The notes: generated by a model from the letters alone, not told the origin. A stretch of DNA of 64,000 nt from Granulibacter bethesdensis (GCF_001889525.1 NZ_CP018192.1:1809493-1873492); one strand, 5' to 3'. Shown: positions 18,323 to 27,829, counted from the first letter of the stretch. Program-made: numbers and translations.

Positions 18323-20917
18323 ATGACCTTTAAAAATGATCCGAACGATCCCCTGTTCCAGTATCAGTGGGGCCTTAAAAATACCGGGCAAGCCAATGGA
18401 GGCATTGGCGTTGATATCGATGTCGTTCCGATCTGGCCCTACTATACCGGCAAAGGCATCCGTGTCGGCATCATTGACGATGGCGTCCAGCTGGATCATC
18501 CAGATCTGAAGGCCAATATTGCTGTTGGCGCCACGTGGGATGCTGCATTGGATTCGCCTGGCGGTGGCCCCGATGAAGCGGCCGAAAAACACGGTACCGC
18601 CGTTGCCGGGATCATAGGGGCCATTGCCAATAACGGAATCGGAGGCTCAGGCGTTGCACCAGATGTAACGCTAGGCGTCTACCATGTAGGATTAGGAATA
18701 CCCCAATCCTACATTCCAGAACCTAATCAGATGCAAACCGCTTTCAAATACGCATTTCAGAACCAAATGGATGTGGTCAACAACAGCTGGGGAAGCGATA
18801 AACCTTTCACTTCTGTTACAGTCGGCCTTAATGATCTGGTTCTGCAGGGCCGCAATAAGCTGGGCACGATTTTTGTCAAATCTAACGGCAATGACAGACC
18901 ATCCGGAAACGATAGCATGCTGGAAGGAACTTCCAGTTCTCAATATGTTATTGCAGTGGGCGCGATTGATAATAATGGTGTTGTATCCCGTTACAGCACA
19001 CCCGGCGCCAACCTGCTGATCAGCGCACCCGGAGGAAGCAGCACGAACCAATTGCCAACCATTCCTGGCAACGGGAACGTTACAACCGACCGAACCAGTA
19101 CAGATGGCTACAATACTCACACAGGAACAGCCGGCGATTATACGTATAGTTTCAGTGGCACTTCTGCGGCAGCCCCCTTTGTCTCCGGGGTTGCTGCACT
19201 GGTGTTGCAGGCCAATCCAAATCTGAACTATCGAGATGTACAACAGATTCTGGCCAAATCCGCACGCTTAAACGACAGCAGTGCCTACAGATGGTTTTCG
19301 ACAGGTTCAGCAGACTGGAATGGCGGCGGCAGCATGTTCAACCGGGATTATGGGTTCGGTCTAGTCGACGCGCGTGCCGCTGTGCGCCTCGCTGAAAGCT
19401 ATCGGGACCGCAGTGTCACCAGCACCGAAGAGATTGAAAGACAAGAATACGATCCCTCCCCAGTCATTACCATTCCAACCAACAGCGATGGAAGCAATCC
19501 TGCCACCTTTACGTTCACGATAAACAAGAACATGACGCTTGAGCATGTCAGCTTGAATCTTGATTTGACAGTAGCGAACTCAAGATACTTGAACATTGTC
19601 CTGACATCTCCAAGTCATACCAACGTTACGCTGCTTTCAAACACAAAAATCCTTTCGGATGTCGCGTGGCCGAAAAGTGGCTATACCCTCACGACTCCGG
19701 CTTTATGGGGAGAGCAGGCTCAAGGCACATGGACCGTCAAGATCTGGGATACCAATCCTGCAGCCACAAGCAGAGAAACCATTGATCTTGCAAGTCTGCT
19801 TACCATCGGCTCCGTTCAGACCAACAGGGATTTGGTGTTCACCAATGATTTCGGTACCTTGGCAGCACAGAATACAGCCCGACAGACTATATCAAGCAGC
19901 GGGACGGATCAGGTATTCAATGCCTCTCCGGTGAGCGGGGCTGTCGGCTTCAACGCAGCCAATAACACGTTTTCCATCAATGGCACCGCAGGGACTATCA
20001 AACAGGGCAGTTCTTTCACGACCGTCTTTTCCGGTGACGGGAATGACACGCTGGTTGGTGGCAGCAGCGCCACGACCTTCAGCCCTGGCTATGGCGATAA
20101 TACGGTTCTACTCGGCAATGCCAACAACATCGTTAACTCCAGGGGACAAGATACCATTACCGCAACACAGGGTGCGGCAACTGTGCGGGCTTCCGGTAAT
20201 GCCATGGTGTTCAACAATGCCACCCAGTTGAACTTCGTCAGTTCAGCCGGAGCCAGCACCGTCATCGGTGGCAGCGGAGCCATGAATGTCAATGGCGGAG
20301 CCGGCAAGGTCACCGTCTTCGGTGGCACAGGCGCCGATACCATCATCGGCGGCAGTGCCGGGGGTAATCAACTCTCTGCCAATGGCGCGGGCAGCACACT
20401 GTTCGCCAACGGGAATGGCAACGTGCTGCTCGGCAGCCAAACGGGTGCCGTGACGCTCGCAACGCAGGGGGCCAATAACACCGTGTTCGGGGGCATTGGC
20501 GGCGGCACCATTCTCAGCAATGGCACCAATGATCTGGTGGTGATGGATCAGGGCGCCACCACCCTGTTCGGTGGACAGAATGCCGCCATCTTCACCAACA
20601 GCGCCAATGCCAATATCGTCGGCGAGACAGGCTCCTACGCCGTCGGCTTCGGCAGTGGCACCAGCAACGCATGGGCCAGCGCCTCCACCGATCTGTTCCT
20701 GTTCGCCAACGGACAGGCCGGAGGAAACGTCACCATCGGCAATTTCCAGAACGGAAAAGACTTTATCCAATTACAGGGATATGGCGATAACGCAGTGCAG
20801 ACCGTTCTCGCCAGTGCTCAGCAGACTACATCCGGACTATCCCTGACGCTCAGTGATAATACCCATATCACCCTGCTCGGTGTCACCAGCATCAATCAAT
20901 ACAGCTTCATGACCTGA
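18323..20917 (+). CDS. Kexin-like subtilase (S8) with P domain and repeat-rich C-terminus, copy 2
   Basis: This 864-residue paralogue of the preceding gene has the same layout. The triad is Asp52 (IIDDGVQLDHPDL), His90 (EKHGTAVAG) and Ser281 (FSGTSAAAPFVSG). The oxyanion-hole residue is the normal Asn190 (KSNGNDRP). A P domain lies at about residues 395-520 (MTLEHVSLNLDLTVANSRYL). The C-terminal 270 residues equal those of copy 1 almost letter for letter, while the catalytic and P domains have clearly diverged. There is no signal peptide. A strong terminator follows at 20947-20976, so the two genes may form one transcript. Confidence 0.88.
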   Translation: MTFKNDPNDPLFQYQWGLKNTGQANGGIGVDIDVVPIWPYYTGKGIRVGIIDDGVQLDHPDLKANIAVGATWDAALDSPGGGPDEAAEKHGTAVAGIIGAIANNGIGGSGVAPDVTLGVYHVGLGIPQSYIPEPNQMQTAFKYAFQNQMDVVNNSWGSDKPFTSVTVGLNDLVLQGRNKLGTIFVKSNGNDRPSGNDSMLEGTSSSQYVIAVGAIDNNGVVSRYSTPGANLLISAPGGSSTNQLPTIPGNGNVTTDRTSTDGYNTHTGTAGDYTYSFSGTSAAAPFVSGVAALVLQANPNLNYRDVQQILAKSARLNDSSAYRWFSTGSADWNGGGSMFNRDYGFGLVDARAAVRLAESYRDRSVTSTEEIERQEYDPSPVITIPTNSDGSNPATFTFTINKNMTLEHVSLNLDLTVANSRYLNIVLTSPSHTNVTLLSNTKILSDVAWPKSGYTLTTPALWGEQAQGTWTVKIWDTNPAATSRETIDLASLLTIGSVQTNRDLVFTNDFGTLAAQNTARQTISSSGTDQVFNASPVSGAVGFNAANNTFSINGTAGTIKQGSSFTTVFSGDGNDTLVGGSSATTFSPGYGDNTVLLGNANNIVNSRGQDTITATQGAATVRASGNAMVFNNATQLNFVSSAGASTVIGGSGAMNVNGGAGKVTVFGGTGADTIIGGSAGGNQLSANGAGSTLFANGNGNVLLGSQTGAVTLATQGANNTVFGGIGGGTILSNGTNDLVVMDQGATTLFGGQNAAIFTNSANANIVGETGSYAVGFGSGTSNAWASASTDLFLFANGQAGGNVTIGNFQNGKDFIQLQGYGDNAVQTVLASAQQTTSGLSLTLSDNTHITLLGVTSINQYSFMT
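20132..20915 (+). repeat. Long direct repeat, copy B (3' end of protease 2)
   Basis: This is the partner of 17451-18234. About 605 bases (20302-20906) appear fully identical, including third codon positions, while the upstream parts of the two genes differ strongly. Confidence 0.9.
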
Positions 20918-20946
20918 AAACCTTACCCTCGCGGAATAACGAACAG

Positions 20947-20976
20947 GCGGTGCACCAGCCGGGCACCGCTTTTTTG
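20947..20976 (+). terminator. Rho-independent terminator after the protease genes
   Basis: GCGGTGC (20947-20953) pairs with GCACCGC (20963-20969) and is followed by a run of six T. It lies 30 bases past the stop of protease 2. Confidence 0.85.
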
Positions 20977-21140
20977 TCATTAAAAATATATTTTATGCTT
21001 TTTCGGCTTTTTGCAGGGAACCCATCCCGGCAGCGCATTGGACATCAGACAAGAATTTAACTAATCCTCATTCTCAACTTCTGCTCTGGTCTGGATCTGG
21101 GCGGAAGGATCCCATGGCCATCGTGCCAAGGAGTTGACCC

Positions 21141-21401
21141 ATGCGCCTGACCCAGCTGTCGGTTGCCAGCCACAGTGTCATCGACCATATCGAGCCGCTC
21201 GGACCGGATGACGTCATCGCCCGGCGTCTGTGTGAGCTTGGCTTCGTCCCCGGCGAACCTGTGCGGATGATCGCGCATGGCCCTCTGGGTGGCGATCCGG
21301 TGGCGGTGGAGATCGGCTTTACCCGCTTCGCCCTGCGTCAGGCCGAGGCTGACCGCGTTATTCTGCGCAGTGATCCCGGCGACCGTCTGGCCGCACAGTA
21401 A
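21141..21401 (+). CDS. feoA: Ferrous iron transport protein FeoA
   Basis: This 86-residue SH3-like protein assists FeoB in Fe(II) uptake. The fold markers are RRLCELGFVPGEPVRMI and GDPVAVEIGFTRFALRQAEADRV. A GGAG ribosome site lies at 21130-21133. feoB begins 72 bases downstream. Upstream near 21057-21080 a sequence resembling half a Fur box (TGAGAATGAGGATTA on the minus strand) can be seen; Fur or Irr control is plausible but not shown. Confidence 0.92.
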   Translation: MRLTQLSVASHSVIDHIEPLGPDDVIARRLCELGFVPGEPVRMIAHGPLGGDPVAVEIGFTRFALRQAEADRVILRSDPGDRLAAQ

Positions 21402-21472
21402 TGATCTCCTCCCACCTTTGCCTTGCTGATGCGTCTGTTATTTCAGTTTCCCGATTGTAACGACTGGACCCG

Positions 21473-23320
21473 ATGTCAACCACCACACACCCGCTGCGCA
21501 TTGCGCTGGTCGGCAATCCAAACTGTGGCAAGACGGCGCTGTTCAACCGGCTGACCGGCAGCCGCCAGAAAGTCGCCAACTATGCCGGTGTGACCATCGA
21601 GCGGAAATCAGGCCGCGTGACCACGCCAAGCGGACGTTCCGTGCAGGTGCTGGATCTGCCCGGCACCTACAGCCTGCATGCTGCCAGTCCCGATGAGGCC
21701 GTCACACGCGATGTCTGTCTCGGCCGGTATCGGGGGGAAGATCCGCCCGATCTGCTGCTCTGTGTCATTGCCGCCACCAATCTGCGCCTGCATCTGCGCT
21801 TCCTGCTGGAAGTACGGCAACTGGGCCGTCCGATGGTGGCCGTCATCAACATGATGGATGCGGTCGAAAAACAGGGGCTGCATATTGATGTTCCCCAGCT
21901 GTCAGAGGCGTTGGGAATCCCGGTCGTCACCGCCATCGGCACACAGCGCAATGGAGCAGACAACCTGCTGCGCCTGCTGGATACGCTGCCTCCCGCTCTG
22001 CCGCCACCACCGCTGACCAACGCCAATGCTGATCTGCATGCCGAGGTTCGCGCCATGCTGGATCGCTGTATCACCCGCATCGCGCCGGAACGTCCGACAC
22101 TGGAGGAAAGGCTGGATCGCTGGGTGCTGCATCCGGTGTGGGGCATGCTGCTGCTGACCCTGCTGATGTTCGCGATGTTTCAGGCCGTGTTTTCCTGGGC
22201 CAAGCCGGTCATGGATTTCCTGCAGGATACCATGGACCATCTTGGCGACGTGGCGGGGACTGCCCTGCCGGAAGGCCCGTTGCGCGGCCTGATTTCCGAT
22301 GGCGTGATCGCCGGAGCCGGCACCGTGATCGTGTTCCTGCCACAGATTCTGGTGCTGTTCCTGTGGATTCTGACGCTGGAGGCATCCGGCTATCTGCCCC
22401 GCGCCGCATTCCTGCTTGACCGTTTCATGGCTACGGCCGGGCTGAGCGGCCGTTCCTTCATTCCGCTGCTGTCCAGTTTCGCCTGTGCAGTGCCGGGGAT
22501 CATGGCAGCCCGCACCATTCAGAACCCGCGGGACCGGATGCTGACCATCCTGATCGCGCCGCTGATGACCTGCTCCGCAAGACTGCCGGTCTACGCCTTG
22601 CTGATCGGCGCCTTCATCCCGGCCCATACGATTCTGGGCCTGTTCAATCTGCAGGGACTGGTTCTGTTCGCGCTGTATCTGGCAGGTATCCTCAGCGCTT
22701 TGCTGGTCGCCCGCGTGCTGAAACGTGGCACGGTAGAGGAACAACCCCTGTTGCTGGAATTGCCCCCCTATCGTCTGCCCAGCCTGCGTAGTCTGGCCAT
22801 CGAACTGTGGCAGCGCGCCTATATTTTCCTGCGTCGCGTGGGCACCATCATCGTCTCCGTCAGCATATTGCTATGGGCCTTGTCGAGCTTCCCCTCCCCA
22901 CCGCCCGGCGCAACCGGCCCGGCAATCAACTACAGCCTCGCCGGGCAGATTGGTCAGGCCATGCTGCTGGTGTTCGAGCCAATCGGATTCACCTGGCAGA
23001 TCTGCATCGCCCTGATTCCCGGCCTCGCCGCACGGGAAGTAGCGGTCAGTGCGCTCGCCACCGTCTATTCGATTACCGCCGACAAGGATCATGCCGCTGA
23101 GAAGCTGATGCCGCTGCTCTCCTCGCAATGGAGCATGGCGACGGCGTTCTCTCTGATGGCATGGTATGTCTATGCGCCGCAGTGTTTTTCTACGCTGGCC
23201 GTCATACGACGGGAAACAGGGGGCTGGAAGATGGTCTGGATCAGCGCCGGATATCTGTTCGGACTGGCTTATCTGCTGTCTTTCCTGACATATCGTATAA
23301 CGCGCCTGTTCACCGGTTGA
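21473..23320 (+). CDS. feoB: Ferrous iron transporter FeoB
   Basis: This 615-residue inner-membrane Fe(II) permease has an N-terminal G domain (G1 GNPNCGKT, G2 GVTIERK, G3 DLPGTYSL; the G4 region is IMNMMD-like at INMMDAVEKQG). About eight membrane segments follow, including the two gate motifs FACAVPGIMAARTI and GLAAREVAVSALATVYS. At 615 residues it is a short FeoB form, lacking extra C-terminal parts. The small gene at 23340 probably belongs to the same operon. Confidence 0.95.
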   Translation: MSTTTHPLRIALVGNPNCGKTALFNRLTGSRQKVANYAGVTIERKSGRVTTPSGRSVQVLDLPGTYSLHAASPDEAVTRDVCLGRYRGEDPPDLLLCVIAATNLRLHLRFLLEVRQLGRPMVAVINMMDAVEKQGLHIDVPQLSEALGIPVVTAIGTQRNGADNLLRLLDTLPPALPPPPLTNANADLHAEVRAMLDRCITRIAPERPTLEERLDRWVLHPVWGMLLLTLLMFAMFQAVFSWAKPVMDFLQDTMDHLGDVAGTALPEGPLRGLISDGVIAGAGTVIVFLPQILVLFLWILTLEASGYLPRAAFLLDRFMATAGLSGRSFIPLLSSFACAVPGIMAARTIQNPRDRMLTILIAPLMTCSARLPVYALLIGAFIPAHTILGLFNLQGLVLFALYLAGILSALLVARVLKRGTVEEQPLLLELPPYRLPSLRSLAIELWQRAYIFLRRVGTIIVSVSILLWALSSFPSPPPGATGPAINYSLAGQIGQAMLLVFEPIGFTWQICIALIPGLAAREVAVSALATVYSITADKDHAAEKLMPLLSSQWSMATAFSLMAWYVYAPQCFSTLAVIRRETGGWKMVWISAGYLFGLAYLLSFLTYRITRLFTG

Positions 23321-23339
23321 AGCCAGCCAGGAGGCCACC

Positions 23340-23570
23340 ATGCTCCAGTCCATCATCGCCGGGATCGCCGTCCTGATCTGCGCCTTGTTCTGGATGCAAA
23401 AGCTTGCCCCCCGTGCCATGGCCCCGCTCTGGTCGGCTGTATCGGCTCTGCTGCGGCGGATGCAGGTGATGCCTGCGCTGGCCGAGCGTCTTTCTCCCGC
23501 CGCCTCACCCTCCTCTAGCGGATGCAAGGGATGCGACGGCTGCGGTGGAAGCAAGGGTGGGTGCCACTGA
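23340..23570 (+). CDS. Small FeoB-associated cysteine-rich membrane protein
   Basis: This 76-residue protein has one N-terminal membrane helix (IIAGIAVLICALFWMQ) and a C-terminal tail GCKGCDGCGGSKGGCH with four cysteines and a final histidine. It starts 20 bases after feoB with an AGGAGG ribosome site. Small Cys-rich proteins occur at the end of many feo operons, and a metal-handling or FeoB-assisting role is inferred. Homology to FeoC is not apparent. Confidence 0.8.
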   Translation: MLQSIIAGIAVLICALFWMQKLAPRAMAPLWSAVSALLRRMQVMPALAERLSPAASPSSSGCKGCDGCGGSKGGCH

Positions 23571-23735
23571 CTGACGAAGGGCAGAAACCTGCCTATCCGG
23601 GAAAAGAACCCTTAAAACTGGCCATCCGGCAGAGTATTTGTCGGCTCGGCATGGTCAAAAATCTGTGCCTTGTCTTACACCGGTATTCCATCCCAAAAGC
23701 ACAGTGCAAACTGTCCTCATGCAAGAGGCAGGCTC

Positions 23736-23779
23736 GGGATGCCCATTGGGATGCCCATTGGGATGCCCATTGGGATGCC
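23736..23779 (+). repeat. 12-bp tandem repeat, 3.7 copies
   Basis: GGGATGCCCATT is repeated three times in full and once in part, with no mismatches. It lies 31 bases upstream of the start of the CorA/ZntB-type gene, so it is probably in its 5' untranslated region. Each unit contains an ATG in the same reading frame as the gene. Confidence 0.9.
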
Positions 23780-23810
23780 AAGACAAAAACCGCCGATTCA
23801 GGACGCCCCT

Positions 23811-24821
23811 ATGGATAAGCCAGCCAGAATGCCGCCCTGTTATGGCCTGCTCGCAGCAAGGGATCTGACGGCGCGCAAGCTGCTCACCGCACCCGAGATC
23901 GAGGCCATTTTCTCCACCGGCGTGCCGGAAAAGCCCATCTGGCTGCATCTCGATCTGCTGGATACGCGCGTCACCGAATTCATCCGCGCTTTGCCCGGGC
24001 TGCCGGAACAAGCTTGCGCGCTGCTGTGCGATCGCAACGAATCCTCCCATCTCGATACAGAGAATGATGCTATCTGGGGCACAATCCCCGATTTCGCGCA
24101 TGAAGTCAGTGAAGAACCGGACCCGGCCTATATGGGTGTGCTGCATCTGGTGATGACGCCGACCATGCTGATCACGGCGCGTCGGCATCCGCTGCGGGCA
24201 CCGTCGGTGATCGGCTATGGTCAGGCATCGCTGGATACCACCGCCGCGCAATGGGATCATCTGATGCGGGCCATCATGGAAGGCATCAGCCGCGCTGCCA
24301 AGGTGCTGGCCCTGAAACTGGACAATATGGAGGACAGGCTGCTTCAAGGATATGAGGTCACACGCGACGAGTTGGCCGGGCTGCGCCGCTCCGTGCTGCT
24401 GCTGTATCGCCGGGTGGAGCCGACCGTAGAACTGTATGGTGAAATCGCCGAGATCGCCCCTGAATGGATCGGAGAAGCCGGACATGATATGAGCCGCGTC
24501 ACCTCCCGCCTTGAAAGCCTGAAGCGCAACGTCATGTCGTTGCAGGAACGGGGCCGCATCGCGCAGGATCAGCTTGCCGCCCGCAATGCCGAGGAAACCA
24601 ATCACAGCCTGATGATCCTGTCCGTGCTGACCGCCATCCTGCTGCCGCCCACGCTGGTGACCGGTATTTTCGGCATGAACACCACGGGTTTGCCTGGAAC
24701 CTCCGGCCCTGGCGGCACCTATATCGCGTTCATGGCGATCCTCGGCTCCGTCGCGGGAGCCTGTCTGCTGCTCAACAGGCTGGGGCTGCTACGCTTCAGG
24801 GCAGAGAAAAAACGACGCTGA
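23811..24821 (+). CDS. CorA/ZntB-family divalent cation transporter
   Basis: This is a pentameric channel-like transporter of 336 residues when started at 23811 (MDKPARMPP), which has an AGGA site 8 bases upstream. The N-terminal cytoplasmic domain is followed by two C-terminal helices. The first ends in GIFGMNTTGLPG, holding the family GMN signature; the second is YIAFMAILGSVAGACLLLNRL. The overall pattern fits the ZntB branch better than CorA proper, so zinc export or uptake is possible; the metal is not certain. An in-frame upstream ATG would add the GMPI repeats from the 12-bp tandem repeat to the protein. Confidence 0.85.
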   Translation: MDKPARMPPCYGLLAARDLTARKLLTAPEIEAIFSTGVPEKPIWLHLDLLDTRVTEFIRALPGLPEQACALLCDRNESSHLDTENDAIWGTIPDFAHEVSEEPDPAYMGVLHLVMTPTMLITARRHPLRAPSVIGYGQASLDTTAAQWDHLMRAIMEGISRAAKVLALKLDNMEDRLLQGYEVTRDELAGLRRSVLLLYRRVEPTVELYGEIAEIAPEWIGEAGHDMSRVTSRLESLKRNVMSLQERGRIAQDQLAARNAEETNHSLMILSVLTAILLPPTLVTGIFGMNTTGLPGTSGPGGTYIAFMAILGSVAGACLLLNRLGLLRFRAEKKRR

Positions 24822-24938
24822 TCCGACCTCTTCAATCCGGGAGGAGGCAAAACCGTCGCAAATGCTTCACGGGACGAGGCAGACAGATTTTTCTACATCC
24901 TGTCTGCATTGCTGCCTAAAGCCCGTGAGGATGCCGCT

Positions 24939-25856
24939 ATGAACGACCCTTCCAGCCCTATCGAAAAATCCTGGCTGGCGCTTGAGCTTGAGGACGATTT
25001 CGATGAAGAACTGGAACAGGAAATCGACGACAGTCGCCTTCCTGCCGCCTTGCGCGCATTGCAGAGTCAGCACCGCAAAAGCACCATCGATCGCGGGCTG
25101 TATTTCCGCGAACTGCTGCGCCTGCAATCGGAGCTGGTGAAGCTTCAGGATTGGGTGGTCCATAATGGGCTGAAAGTCGTGGTGCTGTTCGAGGGTCGCG
25201 ACAGTGCCGGCAAGGGCGGCGTCATCAAACGGATTACTCAGCGCATCAACCCGCGTGTGGCGCGTGTTGTGGCGCTCCCCGCCCCCTCTGACCGCGAACG
25301 CACGCAATGGTATTTCCAGCGCTACATCGCGCATCTGCCAGCTTCCGGTGAAATCGTGCTGTTCGATCGCAGCTGGTACAATCGCGCCGGCGTGGAGCGC
25401 GTGATGGGCTTCGCCAGCGAATCACAGGTGGAGGATTTCTTCCGCGACGTGCCTGAATTCGAGCGTATGCTGGTCCGCTCCGGCATCATTGTGATAAAAT
25501 ACTGGTTCTCGATCACCGATCAGGAACAGCAGCTGCGCTTTATGATGCGTATTCATGATCCCCTGAAGCAGTGGAAACTGTCCCCGATGGATCTGCAATC
25601 CCGCGTGCGTTGGGAGCAATATACCAAGGCGAAGGAAGAGATGTTCGAACGTACGAACATCCCCGAAGCCCCCTGGTATATCGTCGAGGGCAACGACAAG
25701 AAGCGGGCGCGGCTGAACTGTATCGCGCACCTTCTGTCCATGATACCCTATGGCGATGTGCCACATGAACCAGTGGCATTGCCGGAAAGGGTATTCGACC
25801 CGCATTATGAACGCCGTACCTTGCCGACAGAACTTTACGTGCCGGAAAACTATTGA
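24939..25856 (+). CDS. ppk2: Polyphosphate kinase 2
   Basis: This 305-residue PPK2-family enzyme uses polyphosphate to phosphorylate nucleotides. The Walker A segment is VVLFEGRDSAGKGGVIKRI, followed by the lid region LPAPSDRERTQWYFQRYI and the Walker B segment EIVLFDRSWYNRAGVERVMG. A single PPK2 domain with an acidic N-terminal extension (LELEDDFDEELEQEIDD) fits class I. The ATG at 24939 is preferred over a TTG 30 bases earlier because it has a GAGG site. It stands between the CorA-type gene and a convergent TauE/SafE gene. Confidence 0.92.
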   Translation: MNDPSSPIEKSWLALELEDDFDEELEQEIDDSRLPAALRALQSQHRKSTIDRGLYFRELLRLQSELVKLQDWVVHNGLKVVVLFEGRDSAGKGGVIKRITQRINPRVARVVALPAPSDRERTQWYFQRYIAHLPASGEIVLFDRSWYNRAGVERVMGFASESQVEDFFRDVPEFERMLVRSGIIVIKYWFSITDQEQQLRFMMRIHDPLKQWKLSPMDLQSRVRWEQYTKAKEEMFERTNIPEAPWYIVEGNDKKRARLNCIAHLLSMIPYGDVPHEPVALPERVFDPHYERRTLPTELYVPENY

Positions 25857-25901
25857 TCAAAGCATGCATTTTTCCCGGTCTCATGGCCGGGAAGCCTATC
25901 C

Positions 25902-26663
25902 CTATCCATAGGCTCTGAGGAAGCTGCCGACTATCGAGACCAGCATCAGCGTCATGAAAACGGTCCGCAACAAACGAGCGCTTTTGTGGATCACCACATT
26001 GCCACCGATCTGTGCTCCCAGAAAAGAACCTGCCCCCATGATCAGGGCGCGCCGGTAATCAACCCCGCTGCTGCTGATCAAAATCGACAACGCCGCAATG
26101 TTGCCTGCCATGTTCAGAGGATTTGCGTACATTGTGGCCGCATTGATGCGCAGTTGATAGGTCCGGCTGAGGGCCACGGTCCAGATCGATCCAGTGCCGG
26201 GGCCGAAAAAACCGTTATAGAACCCGATGGCAACCCCCAGAGGTTGCAATTTGCATGGATGAGGCGGCAATCGGGACTCTCCCGTTACATCCTTGCGATC
26301 AGATGACAACACGTAATATAGAAATACACCGAATAACATCCACGGCACCAAACGCTTCAGAAAAACCTCTGAAACAATTTGCAGCAACATGGCTCCGGCC
26401 AGCGCTCCCACCACCGTGCAGAGCAAACCACGCCGGAGAGGGGAAAAATCCATTCCTCCCTGACGCCAGAATTTCAGTGTGGCAGAAAGCTGTCCCAACA
26501 CAGATTGCAGCTTGTTGGTGCCGAAGACGGCCACCGTCCCCATACCCGTCAGGCCGAGTGCCGGAACGCAGATCAATCCTCCACCCCCTGCCACCGTATC
26601 GACCACTCCGGCGCAAAAAGCCGCCGCAAACAGAAACACATCCAGCGCCCAGGAAAGGTGCAT
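25902..26663 (-). CDS. TauE/SafE-family membrane exporter (YfcA-like)
   Basis: This integral membrane protein of about 253 residues has roughly eight hydrophobic segments. The duplicated family motifs are visible as CAGVVDTVAGGGGLICVPAL near the N-terminus and GFYNGFFGPGTGSIWTVAL in the second half. Relatives export sulfite or other small organosulfur anions, or are of unknown substrate. The ATG at 26663 was chosen over a TTG seven codons upstream. It converges with ppk2. Confidence 0.88.
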   Translation of the reverse strand: MHLSWALDVFLFAAAFCAGVVDTVAGGGGLICVPALGLTGMGTVAVFGTNKLQSVLGQLSATLKFWRQGGMDFSPLRRGLLCTVVGALAGAMLLQIVSEVFLKRLVPWMLFGVFLYYVLSSDRKDVTGESRLPPHPCKLQPLGVAIGFYNGFFGPGTGSIWTVALSRTYQLRINAATMYANPLNMAGNIAALSILISSSGVDYRRALIMGAGSFLGAQIGGNVVIHKSARLLRTVFMTLMLVSIVGSFLRAYG

Positions 26664-26778
26664 TTTATTTTTACAGGCCTTCAAAGCAGCAGGGTCGGAG
26701 AACGGGCTTTATCTGCCGCTATCGTGCCATACGCACAATATTTTTATAAAACGATTGGTACCTTCTGTTTGATGAAAC

Positions 26779-26810
26779 AAAAAAACGGCGCGGGATTTAT
26801 TCCCGCGCCG
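26779..26810 (-). terminator. Strong Rho-independent terminator
   Basis: CGGCGCGGGA (26786-26795) and TCCCGCGCCG (26801-26810) form a perfect 10-bp stem with a 5-base loop. On the minus strand seven T follow. It ends the transcript of the membrane protein gene at 26843-27829. Confidence 0.92.
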
Positions 26811-26842
26811 CCTTCCGTGAACCCGGATAAATCAGACAGTGA

Positions 26843-27829
26843 TCAGTCGCGACGCACCGCGTGGTTATGATGGATCACGGCTTCCGCCTCAGGTGCACCA
26901 GCACCGCCACCGAACCAGGCTGCAACCGCCCCCAGAAGGAGACCAATGACACCGAAGATTGCACCACGAGCTGCAGCTTTGCGAGTCGCTTCTGCCGCCG
27001 CGATGGCTTGCTGCTTCGCCTCATCGATTGTCTTCTGATACTGCTGCTCCAGCGCATCCAGACGGGTCTTGGCTTCATCAGGGCTGATATTGGCCGCTTT
27101 GGCCACACCATTGACGGCCTGTTCACGGGCGCGATCAGCTTCCTGCTGGTTCCCGTTCAGCTTTGCCTTCACGTAGGCAACGGCGGCATTCTGCACCGTC
27201 TGCGCGTCGGACGGATTGACCAGGCTGCGCACCTGGGCTTCCAGACTGTTATAGGCCTGCTTTGCATCATCAGGATTGCGCGCTGCCGCCGTTCCGGCCG
27301 CATTGCCCATCCCGCCTACCATCGAACCGATCCCGCTGGCAGTACCACCAATCGCATGACCCACGCCGCTACCCACCGTGCTGATCGCACCACCGACCAT
27401 GCCGCCAACCGCGGTTGTCAGGATGTAAAACAGGACGAAAGTCGTAGCCGCCCATGAGACCAGGCCATGCCACCGCGCAGTATTCAGCTTTGCAGTGCCG
27501 GATAAACGACCCGCCACATGGCCACCGAAAAAGGCGGCAATAATGCCCGAGAGGGTCCACCAGCCCGCCGCCGCCATGGACAGCGTATCGGCATCCGGAT
27601 TACCGGAGCTGTTGGCAGCATCAACGGAACTCAGCCCGATACCGATCCCGAGCAGATTCAACAGGGCCTGCACCACCAGAGCGAGAACAACGCCTGCCAG
27701 CACAGCGCCCCAGGAAATCCGGTTGGACAGCCGAATACGACGCTCATCCAGCGCCAGATACTCATCTTGGCTGCTCCAACCCGTGTCACCATAAGGGCCG
27801 GGCGGCACCGGATGTGTTGTATGTGACAT
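26843..27829 (-). CDS. Conserved multi-pass membrane protein of unknown function
   Basis: The 328-residue product (ATG at 27829, GAGGAA ribosome site) has three hydrophobic segments in its first half: ISWGAVLAGVVLALVVQALL, GWWTLSGIIAAFFGGHVAG and SWAATTFVLFYILTTAVGG. A glycine-rich stretch and a 100-residue helical, Ala/Gln/Lys-rich part follow (AKAANISPDEAKTRLDALEQ, KTIDEAKQQAIAAAEATRK). A last membrane helix (GAIFGVIGLLLGAVAAWFGG) and a short polar tail end the protein. The coiled, charged region between membrane parts suggests an envelope or stress role, but I do not recognise a characterised family. It is monocistronic, with a strong terminator. Confidence 0.8.
   Translation of the reverse strand: MSHTTHPVPPGPYGDTGWSSQDEYLALDERRIRLSNRISWGAVLAGVVLALVVQALLNLLGIGIGLSSVDAANSSGNPDADTLSMAAAGWWTLSGIIAAFFGGHVAGRLSGTAKLNTARWHGLVSWAATTFVLFYILTTAVGGMVGGAISTVGSGVGHAIGGTASGIGSMVGGMGNAAGTAAARNPDDAKQAYNSLEAQVRSLVNPSDAQTVQNAAVAYVKAKLNGNQQEADRAREQAVNGVAKAANISPDEAKTRLDALEQQYQKTIDEAKQQAIAAAEATRKAAARGAIFGVIGLLLGAVAAWFGGGAGAPEAEAVIHHNHAVRRD

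Noticed and set aside
17562-20770. Two identical antisense frames of 175 residues within the protease repeats
   Set aside because: They are shadows of the Gly/Asn-rich repeat domain, identical only because the underlying DNA is duplicated.
21057-21080. Fur box before feoA
   Set aside because: Only one half resembles the consensus, so it is mentioned as a possibility under feoA and not listed as a site.
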